Positions 23,796 to 31,378 of a stretch of 40,778 nt of DNA are shown one piece after another. The DNA lies in NCBI RefSeq assembly GCF_015707995.1, contig NZ_JAAGRY010000026.1, forward strand, positions 1-40,778, in the 5' to 3' direction. The notes beneath the pieces were generated by a model. It had not been told where the DNA came from, searched no databases, and saw only the letters and a list, made by a program, of their open reading frames with translations. The DNA comes from Microbacterium paulum. Its GTDB lineage: Bacteria > Actinomycetota > Actinomycetes > Actinomycetales > Microbacteriaceae. Numbering within the stretch: position 1 is the first letter of the stretch; each line of letters begins with the position of its first letter. A program made the translations under genes and the position numbers.

Positions 23796-25474
23796 AGCCC
23801 GGCCGCCGCTCCCCCGCCGAGCGGGATGGATGCCCCGGGGATCGCGTCGAGGAGGCGCTTGGTGTATTCCTCGGTCGGGTTCGCGAAGATCTCGTCGACC
23901 GTGCCCTGCTCGACGACCTTTCCGCGCTCCATGACGCAGACGAGGTCGGCCGCCACCCGCACGACCGCGAGGTCGTGCGTGATGAACAGGTACGTGAGCC
24001 CGAGCTCGGACTGCAGGTCGGCGAGCAGCTTCAGGATCTGATCCTGCACCAGCACGTCGAGCGCCGAGACGGCCTCGTCGAGCACGACGATGTCGGGCTT
24101 GAGCGCCAGAGCGCGCGCGATCGCGACACGCTGACGCTGGCCGCCCGACAGCTCGTTCGCGTACCGTGAGGCGAGCGACTGCGGTAGCGACACCTGGTCG
24201 AGCAGCTCCGTCACCCGTGCGCGGCGCGACGCGGCGTCGCCGACCTTGTGGATCTCGAGCGGCTCGGCGATCGTGTTGCCGATGTTGCGCATCGGGTCGA
24301 GCGAGCCGTACGGGTCCTGGAACACCGGCTGCATGCGACGGCGCAGCGCGAACGTCTCCCTGCGGGAGAGCCCCGCGACATCCACCCCGTCGACCTCGAT
24401 CGTGCCCGACGTCGGCTCCTCGAGCTTCAGCACCATCTTCGCGACGGTCGACTTGCCCGACCCCGACTCGCCGACGAGGGCGAGGGTCTTGCCGCGCGGG
24501 ATGTCGAACGACACGGCATCCACGGCACGGAACGGCTCGCTGCGGAAGCTGCCCTGACGGATCTTGTAGTCCTTGGTCAGCTCGCGCACGCGGAGGGTCG
24601 GCGTCGCGTCGACGATGTCGGCGGCCCTCGTGACGCCGCGATCCTCCACGACCGCTTGAATGCGCTGCGAGGCGATCGAGGGCGCCGCCGCGACGAGCCG
24701 CTGCGTGTAGGGGTGCTGCGGGTTCTCGAGGATGAGCCGGCTCGGCCCCGACTCGACGATCTCGCCGTCCTTCATCACGATGATCCGCTCGGCGCGCTCG
24801 GCCGCAAGGCCCAGGTCGTGCGTGATGAGGAGCACCGACGTGCCCTTTTCGCGCGTGAGCTTCGCCATGTGGTCGAGGATCACGCGCTGCACCGTCACGT
24901 CGAGCGCCGAGGTCGGCTCGTCGGCGATGAGCAGCTTCGGGTCGGCCGCGAGGCCGATGCCGATGAGCGCGCGCTGGCGCATGCCGCCCGAGAACTGGTG
25001 CGGGTACTGGTGCATGCGCTTCTCGGCATCCGCCAGACCCGCCTGCTTCAGCACCTCTACCGCGCGGGCCTCGATCTCCTTCTTGCCGCTCGCGATGCCG
25101 TTGGCACGCACCGCCTCCTTCACCTGGAAGCCGATCGACCACACCGGGTTGAGGTTCGACATCGGGTCCTGCGGCACGTAGCCGATCTCACGGCCCCGGA
25201 TGTTCGCCATCTGCGCCTGGTTGTACAGCGTCAGGTCGTCGTCGCCGAGCATGATGCTGCCCGACGTCACGTGCCCGGTGCCCGGAAGCAGCTGGATGAT
25301 CGCCGACGCGGTCGTCGACTTGCCCGACCCCGACTCGCCCACGATGGCGATGGTCTCGCCCGGGAAGATGTCGAACGTGACGCTGTGCAGCACTTCGCGG
25401 CTGCCCGACTGCGACTCGAACGCGACGTGCAGGTCGCGCACGCTCAGCAGCGGCTCGCGTGAGGTCGCGTTCAT
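23792..25474 (-). CDS. Fused dipeptide/oligopeptide ABC transporter ATP-binding protein (DppD-DppF type), system B
   Basis: 560 aa. N-half: Walker A GESGSGKS, signature FSGGMRQR, Walker B LLIADEPTSALD. C-half: Walker A GESGSGKS, signature LSGGQRQR, Walker B IVVLDEAVSALD, where the usual Pro after Glu is Ala. It is about 150 aa shorter than the system A ATPase because the Cys-rich C-terminal extensions are missing from both halves. The ATG at 25474 overlaps the permease stop as ATGA. It drives import through the system B permeases. The open frame continues upstream but only inside the permease gene. Confidence 0.92.
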   Translation of the reverse strand: MNATSREPLLSVRDLHVAFESQSGSREVLHSVTFDIFPGETIAIVGESGSGKSTTASAIIQLLPGTGHVTSGSIMLGDDDLTLYNQAQMANIRGREIGYVPQDPMSNLNPVWSIGFQVKEAVRANGIASGKKEIEARAVEVLKQAGLADAEKRMHQYPHQFSGGMRQRALIGIGLAADPKLLIADEPTSALDVTVQRVILDHMAKLTREKGTSVLLITHDLGLAAERAERIIVMKDGEIVESGPSRLILENPQHPYTQRLVAAAPSIASQRIQAVVEDRGVTRAADIVDATPTLRVRELTKDYKIRQGSFRSEPFRAVDAVSFDIPRGKTLALVGESGSGKSTVAKMVLKLEEPTSGTIEVDGVDVAGLSRRETFALRRRMQPVFQDPYGSLDPMRNIGNTIAEPLEIHKVGDAASRRARVTELLDQVSLPQSLASRYANELSGGQRQRVAIARALALKPDIVVLDEAVSALDVLVQDQILKLLADLQSELGLTYLFITHDLAVVRVAADLVCVMERGKVVEQGTVDEIFANPTEEYTKRLLDAIPGASIPLGGGAAAGL

Positions 25475-26427
25475 CGGCGGGCCCTCGCTCTCGGGTCGAG
25501 GGCGTCGCGGATGAGCTCGCCCAGAAGGATGAAGGCCAGCACCGTCACCGTCAGGATGATCGACGGGTAGATGAGCGCCATCGGCGCGACGCGCAGCGAC
25601 TGCTGTGCGGCACTGATGTCGTTGCCCCAGGACATGACGTTGCTGCCGAGGCCGACACCGAGGAACGCGAGCGTCGCCTCGGCGACGATCGCCGCCGCCA
25701 GCGAGATCGTCGTGATGACCAGCAGCGGCGCTATCGCGTTCGGCACGACGTGGCTGACGAGCGTGCCGAAGCGCGACTTGCCGAGCGCCCGGGAGGCGGT
25801 GACGAAGTCGGCCTGACGCACGCGCAGCACTTCGGCGCGGACGACACGGGCGGTGGATGCCCAGGCGAAGCCACCGATCGCGAACGCCAGCGTGAACACG
25901 TTGCGGTTCGTGGAGAAGACGCTCATCACGACGATCGCCGCGAGGATGTACGGGATCGAGAAGAAGATGTCGCCGATGCGCGAGAGCAGCGAGTCGAGCC
26001 AGCCGCCGTAGAAGCCGGCGAACGCGCCCATGATGAGGCCGATGACCGTGCCGATGATCGTCGCGAGCAGGCCGACGGTCAGCGAGGTGCGCGCACCCCA
26101 GACCATGCGCGCCCAGACGTCGCAGCCGAGGAACGTGAAGCCGAGCGGATGCCCGTCGGTCGGGCCGCCGTTGCTGTTTGCCAGCTGGCAGTCGTTGTTC
26201 GGCGGCACCTGCGTGAACAGGGTCGGCCAGATGGCCATGAGCAGGACGATGGCCACCACCAGCAGGCTCAGCCAGAACACGGGGCGGCGGCGCAGGTCGC
26301 GCCACGCGTCGCTCCAGAGGTTGCTCGGCTTCTCGTCGACGCGGACGGCATCGACGACGAGGGTCGTGGTCGGGGCGGGAGCGACGTAGTGGTTCACCCC
26401 CGTGGGGTCGTTGAGATCACTTGACAT
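25471..26427 (-). CDS. Peptide ABC transporter permease (OppC/DppC type), system B
   Basis: 318 aa. A cytoplasmic start precedes helix 1 (PVFWLSLLVVAIVLLMAIWP). An extracytoplasmic segment has two Cys residues (NNDCQLANSNGG and FTFLGCDVW), possibly a disulfide. The remaining five helices carry the EAA-type loop ASRALGKSRFGTLVSHVVPN. It ends IRDALDPRARARR. The ATG at 26427 overlaps the OppB gene by 11 nt. It pairs with that permease to form the channel. Confidence 0.92.
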   Translation of the reverse strand: MSSDLNDPTGVNHYVAPAPTTTLVVDAVRVDEKPSNLWSDAWRDLRRRPVFWLSLLVVAIVLLMAIWPTLFTQVPPNNDCQLANSNGGPTDGHPLGFTFLGCDVWARMVWGARTSLTVGLLATIIGTVIGLIMGAFAGFYGGWLDSLLSRIGDIFFSIPYILAAIVVMSVFSTNRNVFTLAFAIGGFAWASTARVVRAEVLRVRQADFVTASRALGKSRFGTLVSHVVPNAIAPLLVITTISLAAAIVAEATLAFLGVGLGSNVMSWGNDISAAQQSLRVAPMALIYPSIILTVTVLAFILLGELIRDALDPRARARR

Positions 26428-27346
26428 AGCGGATCCTCGGGTCGAGCAGGCCGTAGAGCAGGTCTACGACCAGGTTGACGAGCACATAGATGATCACGAA
26501 CACCGTGACGAACGAGACGACCGTGGGCCCCTCGTGCTTCTGCACGGCGTGGAAGAGGGTGTTGCCGACGCCGGGCACGTTGAAGATGCCCTCGGTGACG
26601 GTGGCACCCACCAGCAGCACGCCGAAGTTCGTGGCGGAGTTCGTGATGACGGGGATGAGCGAGTTGCGCAGCACGTGCACGGGGACGACGCGCGAGCGGG
26701 TCAGGCCCTTGCTGTAGGCGGTGCGCACCCAGTCCTGGTTGAGCGTGTCGATCACCGACGAGCGCATCAGGCGCATGCTGGTGGCGTAGAGGCTGAGACC
26801 CAGCACGATCGCGGGCAGCCAGAGGTCGCCCCAATCGTTCTGCGCGCCGACCGTGGGTTTGAACCAGCCCCACTGGATCGCGAGGAAGTACTGGGCCAGG
26901 AAGCTCAACACGAAGATCGGCAGGGCGACGAAGATCAGCGCGATGATGAGCATCGTGTTGTCGAACAGCTTGCCCTTGCGCAGCGCCGAGACGGTGCCGA
27001 TGATGATCGCCAGCGTGAACTCGATCGCGATGGCCATGACGGCCAGGCGCGCGGTGACCGGGAGCGTCCGGGCGAGCACGTCGTTGACCGACTGCCCCGA
27101 GAACGTCGAGCCGAGGTTTCCCTGGAAGATGCCGGTGATGTAGTAGAAGTACTGCACGATGAACGGCTGATCGAGGTGGTACTGCGCGCGCAGCTGCTCG
27201 ACGACCGCCGGGTTCGGCGTCTTGTCACCGAACAGCGCGATGATCGGGTCTCCGGGCAGCGCGAAGACCATGAAATAGATGAGCAGGGTGGCCCCGAAGA
27301 ACACGGGGATCACCTGCAACAGGCGTCTGAGGATGTAACCGAACAT
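26417..27346 (-). CDS. Peptide ABC transporter permease (OppB/DppB type), system B
   Basis: 309 aa with six helices. It begins MFGYILRRLLQVIPVFFGATLLIYFMVF and contains the OppB-family PGDPI motif near residue 33. The cytoplasmic loop is QDWVRTAYSKGLTRSRVVPVHVLRN and the C-terminus is YGLLDPRIRYVK. The ATG is preceded by AAGGAGAGGG, a strong ribosome binding site. A 161-nt gap containing a stem-loop separates it from the binding-protein gene upstream. Confidence 0.93.
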   Translation of the reverse strand: MFGYILRRLLQVIPVFFGATLLIYFMVFALPGDPIIALFGDKTPNPAVVEQLRAQYHLDQPFIVQYFYYITGIFQGNLGSTFSGQSVNDVLARTLPVTARLAVMAIAIEFTLAIIIGTVSALRKGKLFDNTMLIIALIFVALPIFVLSFLAQYFLAIQWGWFKPTVGAQNDWGDLWLPAIVLGLSLYATSMRLMRSSVIDTLNQDWVRTAYSKGLTRSRVVPVHVLRNSLIPVITNSATNFGVLLVGATVTEGIFNVPGVGNTLFHAVQKHEGPTVVSFVTVFVIIYVLVNLVVDLLYGLLDPRIRYVK

Positions 27347-27456
27347 CCCTCTCCTTCAGATGTGGGGTGCGGCGCGTCGGGCACGGCCTGAGTCACCCGC
27401 GAGAAACATCGTGCCGCGCGGGGAGCGCGGACGCGAGAGCCAGATGGACATACCGC

Positions 27457-27483
27457 GGGGCGGTGACGAGGTGTCACCGCCCC
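27457..27483 (-). terminator. Stem-loop between binding-protein and permease genes of system B
   Basis: Perfect 11-bp stem GGGGCGGTGAC / GTCACCGCCCC with a 5-nt loop, 24 nt past the binding-protein stop. No T-run follows on the minus strand. It probably acts as a partial terminator or a 3' stabiliser that keeps the binding protein more abundant than the permeases. Confidence 0.65.
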
Positions 27484-27507
27484 ACGGGACGATCCGGGAT
27501 GATCTGA

Positions 27508-29124
27508 TTACTTGGTGATGAGGTAGTACAGCGGCACCGAGTTCCAACCGAACTCGACGTTCTGCACGCCCTCGGCGAAACCGCCGGTGACGTTGGAGTA
27601 CCACAGCGGGGTCGCCGGGAGGTCCTTCAGCAGGATCGACTGAGCCTTCTGGAAGTCCTCGTTGGCCGCGGCCGAGTCGGTCGCCGAGATGCCGTCGGAG
27701 AGGAGCTTGTCGAACTCGGGGTTCGAGTAGTCACCGTCGTTCGAGCCGGCGTTGGTCGCGTACAGCGGGCCGAGGAAGTTGTACAGACCGGGGTAGTCGG
27801 CCTGCCAACCGGTGCGGAACGCGGTCTCGATCGTACGGCTCGTGACGTCCTTGCGGAGCGAGGCGAAGTCGGCGTAGGGGTTGCCCGACGCGTCGATGCC
27901 GAGGGTGTTCTTGATCGAGTTCACAACCGCGTCGACCCACGTCTGGTGGCCGCCGTCGGCGTTGTACGAGATCTGGAACGTGCCCGACCACGGCGAGATG
28001 GCGTCGGCCTGGGCCCACAGCTTCTTGGCCTCGTCCGGGTTGTACGCGAGCACCTCGGAGCCTTCGAGCTTGTCCGACCAACCGTCGATGACGGGCGAGG
28101 TGAAGTCGCTCGCGGGGGTACGCGTGCCGTTGAAGACAACCTTTGTGATCTCTTCGCGGTTGATCGACATCGAGATCGCCTGGCGGCGGAGCTGTCCCTC
28201 TTCACCCGAGAAGTGCGCGAGGCGGCCCGGGATGGTGAACGACTGGAACACGGCGGCGGGCTGGTTGACCGCGCGGTCGCCGAGCTCCGACTCGAAGGTC
28301 GCGAGCGCCGACGAGGGAACGCCGTCGATGACGTCGACCTCGCCCGAGAGCAGGTCGGCGTATGCCGCGTCCTGCGTCGCGTAGAAGACGATGTCGAGGC
28401 CGGCGTTGTGCGCTGCACGGCCGCCCTGGTAGTCGTCGTTCTTTACGAGCGAGATCTGCACGTTGTGCTGCCACGCGTCGTCCGAAGCGATCTTGTAGGG
28501 GCCGTTGCCGATCGGGTTCTGACCGAAGGCATCCATGTCCTCGAACGCCGAGTCGGGCAGCGGGTAGAAGGCCGAATAGCCCAGGCGCAGCGCGAAGTCG
28601 GATGCCGGCTTGTTGAGCGCGATCGTGAAGGTGTAGTCGTCGACCTCCTTGAGGCCGGTCAGCTCGGCGTCGGCGTCGTAGCTGAAGCCCTCGATGTCCT
28701 CGAAGAAGTAGCTGTTGAGCTGCTTGTTCGAGAGCTTCGCGCCGTAGTTCCAGGCCTCGATGAAGTTGTGGGCCTGCACCTCGGTGCCGTCCGTGAACTT
28801 CTGGCCCTTCTTGAGCTTGACCGTGAGGTGCTGCGCGTCGTCGACCGTGATCGACTCGGCCATGTCGTTCTGCGGCGCACCCTTGGCGTCGTAGTAGACG
28901 AGACCCGCGAAGATCTCGTCGAGGATCTTGCCGCCACCGACCTCGTTGGTGTTGGTCGGGATCAGCGGGTTCTCGGGCTCGGAACCGTTGGTCTTGATGA
29001 TGGCGGTGGTGTTGCCGCCCGATGCGCTCGGCGTACCGCTGCCGCTGCTGGAGCAACCCGCGAGAGCGAGTCCTCCGGCGACCAGCAGCGCGATGCCCGC
29101 AAGGGCGATCTTGTTGCGCTTCAA
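27508..29124 (-). CDS. Peptide ABC transporter substrate-binding lipoprotein (SBP_bac_5 family), system B
   Basis: 538 aa. The lipoprotein signal is KRNKIALAGIALLVAGG then lipobox LALAGC, followed by a Ser/Gly-rich linker (SSSGSGTPSASGG). The mature part is an OppA-like family 5 binding protein: SEPENPLIPTNTNEVGGGKI, KGQKFTDGTEVQAHNFIEAWNYG, LRRQAISMSINREEI, and a C-terminal ATPLWYSNVTGGF. Start: TTG at 29124, decided by AGGAGGA at 29129-29135, correctly spaced, and by the lipoprotein N-terminus; an upstream in-frame start at 29226 would add a non-signal extension across the promoter. First gene of its operon. The ligand is unknown, presumably peptides. Confidence 0.92.
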   Translation of the reverse strand: MKRNKIALAGIALLVAGGLALAGCSSSGSGTPSASGGNTTAIIKTNGSEPENPLIPTNTNEVGGGKILDEIFAGLVYYDAKGAPQNDMAESITVDDAQHLTVKLKKGQKFTDGTEVQAHNFIEAWNYGAKLSNKQLNSYFFEDIEGFSYDADAELTGLKEVDDYTFTIALNKPASDFALRLGYSAFYPLPDSAFEDMDAFGQNPIGNGPYKIASDDAWQHNVQISLVKNDDYQGGRAAHNAGLDIVFYATQDAAYADLLSGEVDVIDGVPSSALATFESELGDRAVNQPAAVFQSFTIPGRLAHFSGEEGQLRRQAISMSINREEITKVVFNGTRTPASDFTSPVIDGWSDKLEGSEVLAYNPDEAKKLWAQADAISPWSGTFQISYNADGGHQTWVDAVVNSIKNTLGIDASGNPYADFASLRKDVTSRTIETAFRTGWQADYPGLYNFLGPLYATNAGSNDGDYSNPEFDKLLSDGISATDSAAANEDFQKAQSILLKDLPATPLWYSNVTGGFAEGVQNVEFGWNSVPLYYLITK

Positions 29125-29192
29125 CTTGTCCTCCTGTGCAAGGGTGAATCGCCCACAGCGTGCTGTGTGAACGCAGGGGCGGGAATAGGGAA

Positions 29193-29221
29193 ACTGTAAG
29201 TAACGCGACAGTCTTCGACAA
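29193..29221 (-). promoter_or_regulatory. Promoter of the system B peptide transporter operon
   Basis: On the minus strand TTGTCG (29221-29216), a 17-nt spacer and TACAGT (29198-29193). The predicted leader to the TTG start is about 62 nt and includes the AGGAGGA site. Confidence 0.6.
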
Positions 29222-29285
29222 ATCAACCCGGGAAAACGTTACAGACCCTTAACTCAAGCGACGCCAGATGTGGCAATCTGACAAG

Positions 29286-30086
29286 ATGATCGCCGATCGT
29301 GACCCATTCGGCCCTGCTGCACCCTCGGCATCCACCGCCCGACTGCGCACCTCGCTCTGGTGGGAGATCGCGATCGTGCTCTCACTCTCGGTGGGGCGCT
29401 CGGCGGTGTATTCGGTGCTGCAGCTCGTGCAGGCCCTCACCCGCGAGGAGGCACTGGGCGACCAGTCGACCTCGCTGAATCCGGGGGCGAACGCACAGCA
29501 GTTCTGGGACGTGCTCTACCAGTTCGTCGGGGCGTTCTTCGGGTTCGCGCCCATCGCGCTCGCCATCTACCTGCTGTGGGAGCCGGGGGTGTCGGCGTTC
29601 CGCCGGATCGGCCTCGACTTCCGCCATGCCGGGCGGGATCTCGGCACAGGTCTGCTGCTCGTCGCGGTCATCGGCGTGCCCGGGCTCGGCCTGTACGCCG
29701 CCGGGCGCGCCCTCGGGGTCACCGTGCAGGTGGATGCCGCGCCCCTCGATGCCTCGTGGTGGACGATCCCGCTCCTGCTTCTCGCGGCGCTTCGCGCAGG
29801 GCTCACCGAAGAGGTGATCTTCATCGGGTACCTCTTCGACCGGCTGCGCCGGCTCGGCTGGAGCACGTGGACGGTCATCCTCTCGACTGCGGCCCTCCGC
29901 GGTGCGTACCACGCGTACCAGGGCTTCGGCTCGATCATCGGCAACATGGCGATGGGCATCGTGTTCGGCTGGGTCTACGCCCGGTTCGGGCGGGTCATGC
30001 CCCTCGTGATCGCCCACACCGTGATCGACGTGATCGCCTTCGTCGGCTATCCCCTCGCCGCCGCCTGGTGGCCCGGCGTGTTCTGA
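29286..30086 (+). CDS. CPBP family intramembrane protease-like protein
   Basis: 266 aa from the ATG at 29286; an ATG at 29268 is also possible. About seven membrane helices follow a short Pro/Ala-rich N-terminus. The ABI/CPBP motif region is LTEEVIFIGYLFDRLRRLGW with Glu175-Glu176, then YHAYQG (His209) and LVIAHTVIDV (His244). The usual motif 1 is EExxxR; here the Arg position is Ile. The two Glu and two His proposed to bind metal are present, so activity is possible. Related proteins cleave CAAX-like or signal peptides or act in bacteriocin immunity. The gene is divergent from the system B binding protein and ends 40 nt before a large palindromic repeat. Confidence 0.85.
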   Translation: MIADRDPFGPAAPSASTARLRTSLWWEIAIVLSLSVGRSAVYSVLQLVQALTREEALGDQSTSLNPGANAQQFWDVLYQFVGAFFGFAPIALAIYLLWEPGVSAFRRIGLDFRHAGRDLGTGLLLVAVIGVPGLGLYAAGRALGVTVQVDAAPLDASWWTIPLLLLAALRAGLTEEVIFIGYLFDRLRRLGWSTWTVILSTAALRGAYHAYQGFGSIIGNMAMGIVFGWVYARFGRVMPLVIAHTVIDVIAFVGYPLAAAWWPGVF

Positions 30087-30126
30087 CCCCAGCGCGGCGC
30101 GTGGCCCCGGTCCGGCCCCTCCGCCC

Positions 30127-30196
30127 GCGAGACACCGTTGGTGCGCCGAGACACCGCCGATGGACCGGTGTCTCGGCGCGGAGACGGTGTCTCGTC
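30127..30196 (+). repeat. 70-bp palindromic repeat, copy 1
   Basis: Nested inverted repeat: an outer 10-bp stem (CGAGACACCG at 30128-30137 with CGGTGTCTCG at 30185-30194), a 5/5 internal loop, an inner 14-bp stem (GCGCCGAGACACCG at 30143-30156 with 30166-30179) and a 9-nt loop. Aligned without gaps it matches the reverse complement of copy 2 (31279-31348) at 60 of 70 positions, counted by hand. It may also terminate transcription of the CPBP gene. Confidence 0.85.
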
Positions 30197-30221
30197 CGGG
30201 GGCGCGTTCGCGCGCGCCGCG

Positions 30222-30257
30222 TTGTCCACAGGGGCGGGATCGACGGAGTTGTGCACA
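30222..30257 (+). promoter_or_regulatory. Pair of DnaA-box-like sites
   Basis: TTGTCCACA at 30222-30230 equals the high-G+C actinobacterial DnaA box; TTGTGCACA at 30249-30257 differs at one position. They are 27 nt apart, start to start, in the gap before the AbiEi-like gene. Confidence 0.4.
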
Positions 30258-30290
30258 ATCCGGGGTGAGGCGCTCCCGGTGGTGGGCGAC

Positions 30291-31265
30291 ATGCGGTGTG
30301 ATGCGTGGATGCCGCTTCCGCTCCTGTCCGATGCGCGTGCCTGTCCGGTTCCGTTCGTCACCCGCGCCGCTGCGACGCACATCGACCGAGACGTCGCCCG
30401 CGGCGATCTCGCGCGCGTCGACCGCGGGGTGTACGCGCCGAAGACGCTGTGGGACGCGCTCGCCCCGTGGGACCGTTACCTCGCCCGCGTGCACGCTGTC
30501 GCCCTCAGGCATCCGAACGCCATCTTCGTGCGCGAGTCCGCAGCCGCGCTCCGGGGCATCGCGGTCTTCGGCGAGCCGCGCGACGTCCACGCCGTCGCGC
30601 AGGACGCGGGACGCACCCGCATCAGAGGCACGACGCGCTTTCACGCCGCAGAACGGATGCCGCGGTTCGAGCGGCTCGGCAGCTTCAACGTCGCCACGGC
30701 GGGTGAAGTCGCGGCCGACGCGGCGCGCCTGTCGCACCCGGCGGTCGCGCTCGCGATCGCTGACAGTGCACTCCGAGCCGACGGGACTCTCACGGTCGCC
30801 GACATCGGTGACCTCGCGGAGACCCACCCCTCGTCACGAGGTCGGTCGCGCGCGCGGTGGGTGTGCGCGAGGGCGACCGGAACACCGGAATCACCGCTCG
30901 AGAGCGTGAGCATCGCCGTGATCGAGTGGCTCGGTTTCCCGGCTGCAGAATCGCAAGTGTGGATCGGTGATGACCGCGTCGATCTGTTCTGGCGGCGGTG
31001 GAACGTCGCCGGCGAAGCCGACGGCGACGGCGACGTCAAGTACAGCGGGGCCATGGGCGATGCCCGTGAGGCGCTGCGCGCACGACGCACACGCGACGGT
31101 CGACTGATCGCCCGCGGCGTCGCCGCCGTACCGCACTGGTCGTGGGCCGATGCGATCGACGCCGCTCCGCTGCGGACGGCTCTTCTCAGTGCGGGCATCC
31201 CCATCGTCCGGGCGCCCCAGCCGACCTTCCTCGCGACGCTCCCGACCGCCGTACGCGGCCACTGA
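30291..31265 (+). CDS. AbiEi-type / PD-(D/E)XK nuclease-like protein
   Basis: 324 aa from the ATG at 30291; the frame is open upstream to 30138 but that part lies in the palindromic repeat. The N-terminal part (residues about 20-110) resembles AbiEi antitoxin-type proteins: VTRAAATHIDRDVARGDLARVDRGVYAP, then an AALRGI segment. The C-terminal part has the order of a Vsr/DUF559-like PD-(D/E)XK fold: E204 (SPLESVS), D231 (DRVDLFW), E242 (AGEADGDGD) and K250 (VKY). Activity is unproven. No AbiEii-type toxin gene is adjacent. Base composition is like the neighbours. It sits between two inverted copies of a 70-bp palindrome, suggesting a mobile or exchanged cassette (inference). Confidence 0.7.
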   Translation: MRCDAWMPLPLLSDARACPVPFVTRAAATHIDRDVARGDLARVDRGVYAPKTLWDALAPWDRYLARVHAVALRHPNAIFVRESAAALRGIAVFGEPRDVHAVAQDAGRTRIRGTTRFHAAERMPRFERLGSFNVATAGEVAADAARLSHPAVALAIADSALRADGTLTVADIGDLAETHPSSRGRSRARWVCARATGTPESPLESVSIAVIEWLGFPAAESQVWIGDDRVDLFWRRWNVAGEADGDGDVKYSGAMGDAREALRARRTRDGRLIARGVAAVPHWSWADAIDAAPLRTALLSAGIPIVRAPQPTFLATLPTAVRGH

Positions 31266-31277
31266 TCGGGCGCGCGG

Positions 31278-31350
31278 CGACGAGACACCGCCCGTGCGCC
31301 GAGACGCCGGTCCATCGGTGGTGTCTCGGCGCACAGGCGGTGTCTCGTCG
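31278..31350 (-). repeat. 70-bp palindromic repeat, copy 2 (inverted relative to copy 1)
   Basis: An outer 15-bp perfect stem (31278-31292 with 31336-31350), a C/A mismatch, an inner 15-bp stem with one G-T pair (31294-31308 with 31320-31334) and an 11-nt loop. The loop region GGTCCATCGG is the reverse complement of the copy 1 loop region CCGATGGACC, so the two copies face each other. It lies between convergent genes and could terminate both. Confidence 0.88.
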
Positions 31351-31378
31351 AGGAGAAGCGCAGCGCGAGGGCGGGCGG

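Noticed and set aside
30138..30290. Upstream extension of the AbiEi-like frame
   Set aside because: The extra codons lie inside palindromic repeat copy 1 and the DnaA-box-like gap, so the frame is open by chance.
30127..31350. CRISPR array or classical insertion sequence
   Set aside because: Only two repeat copies in inverted orientation, no spacer series, and no transposase gene between them.
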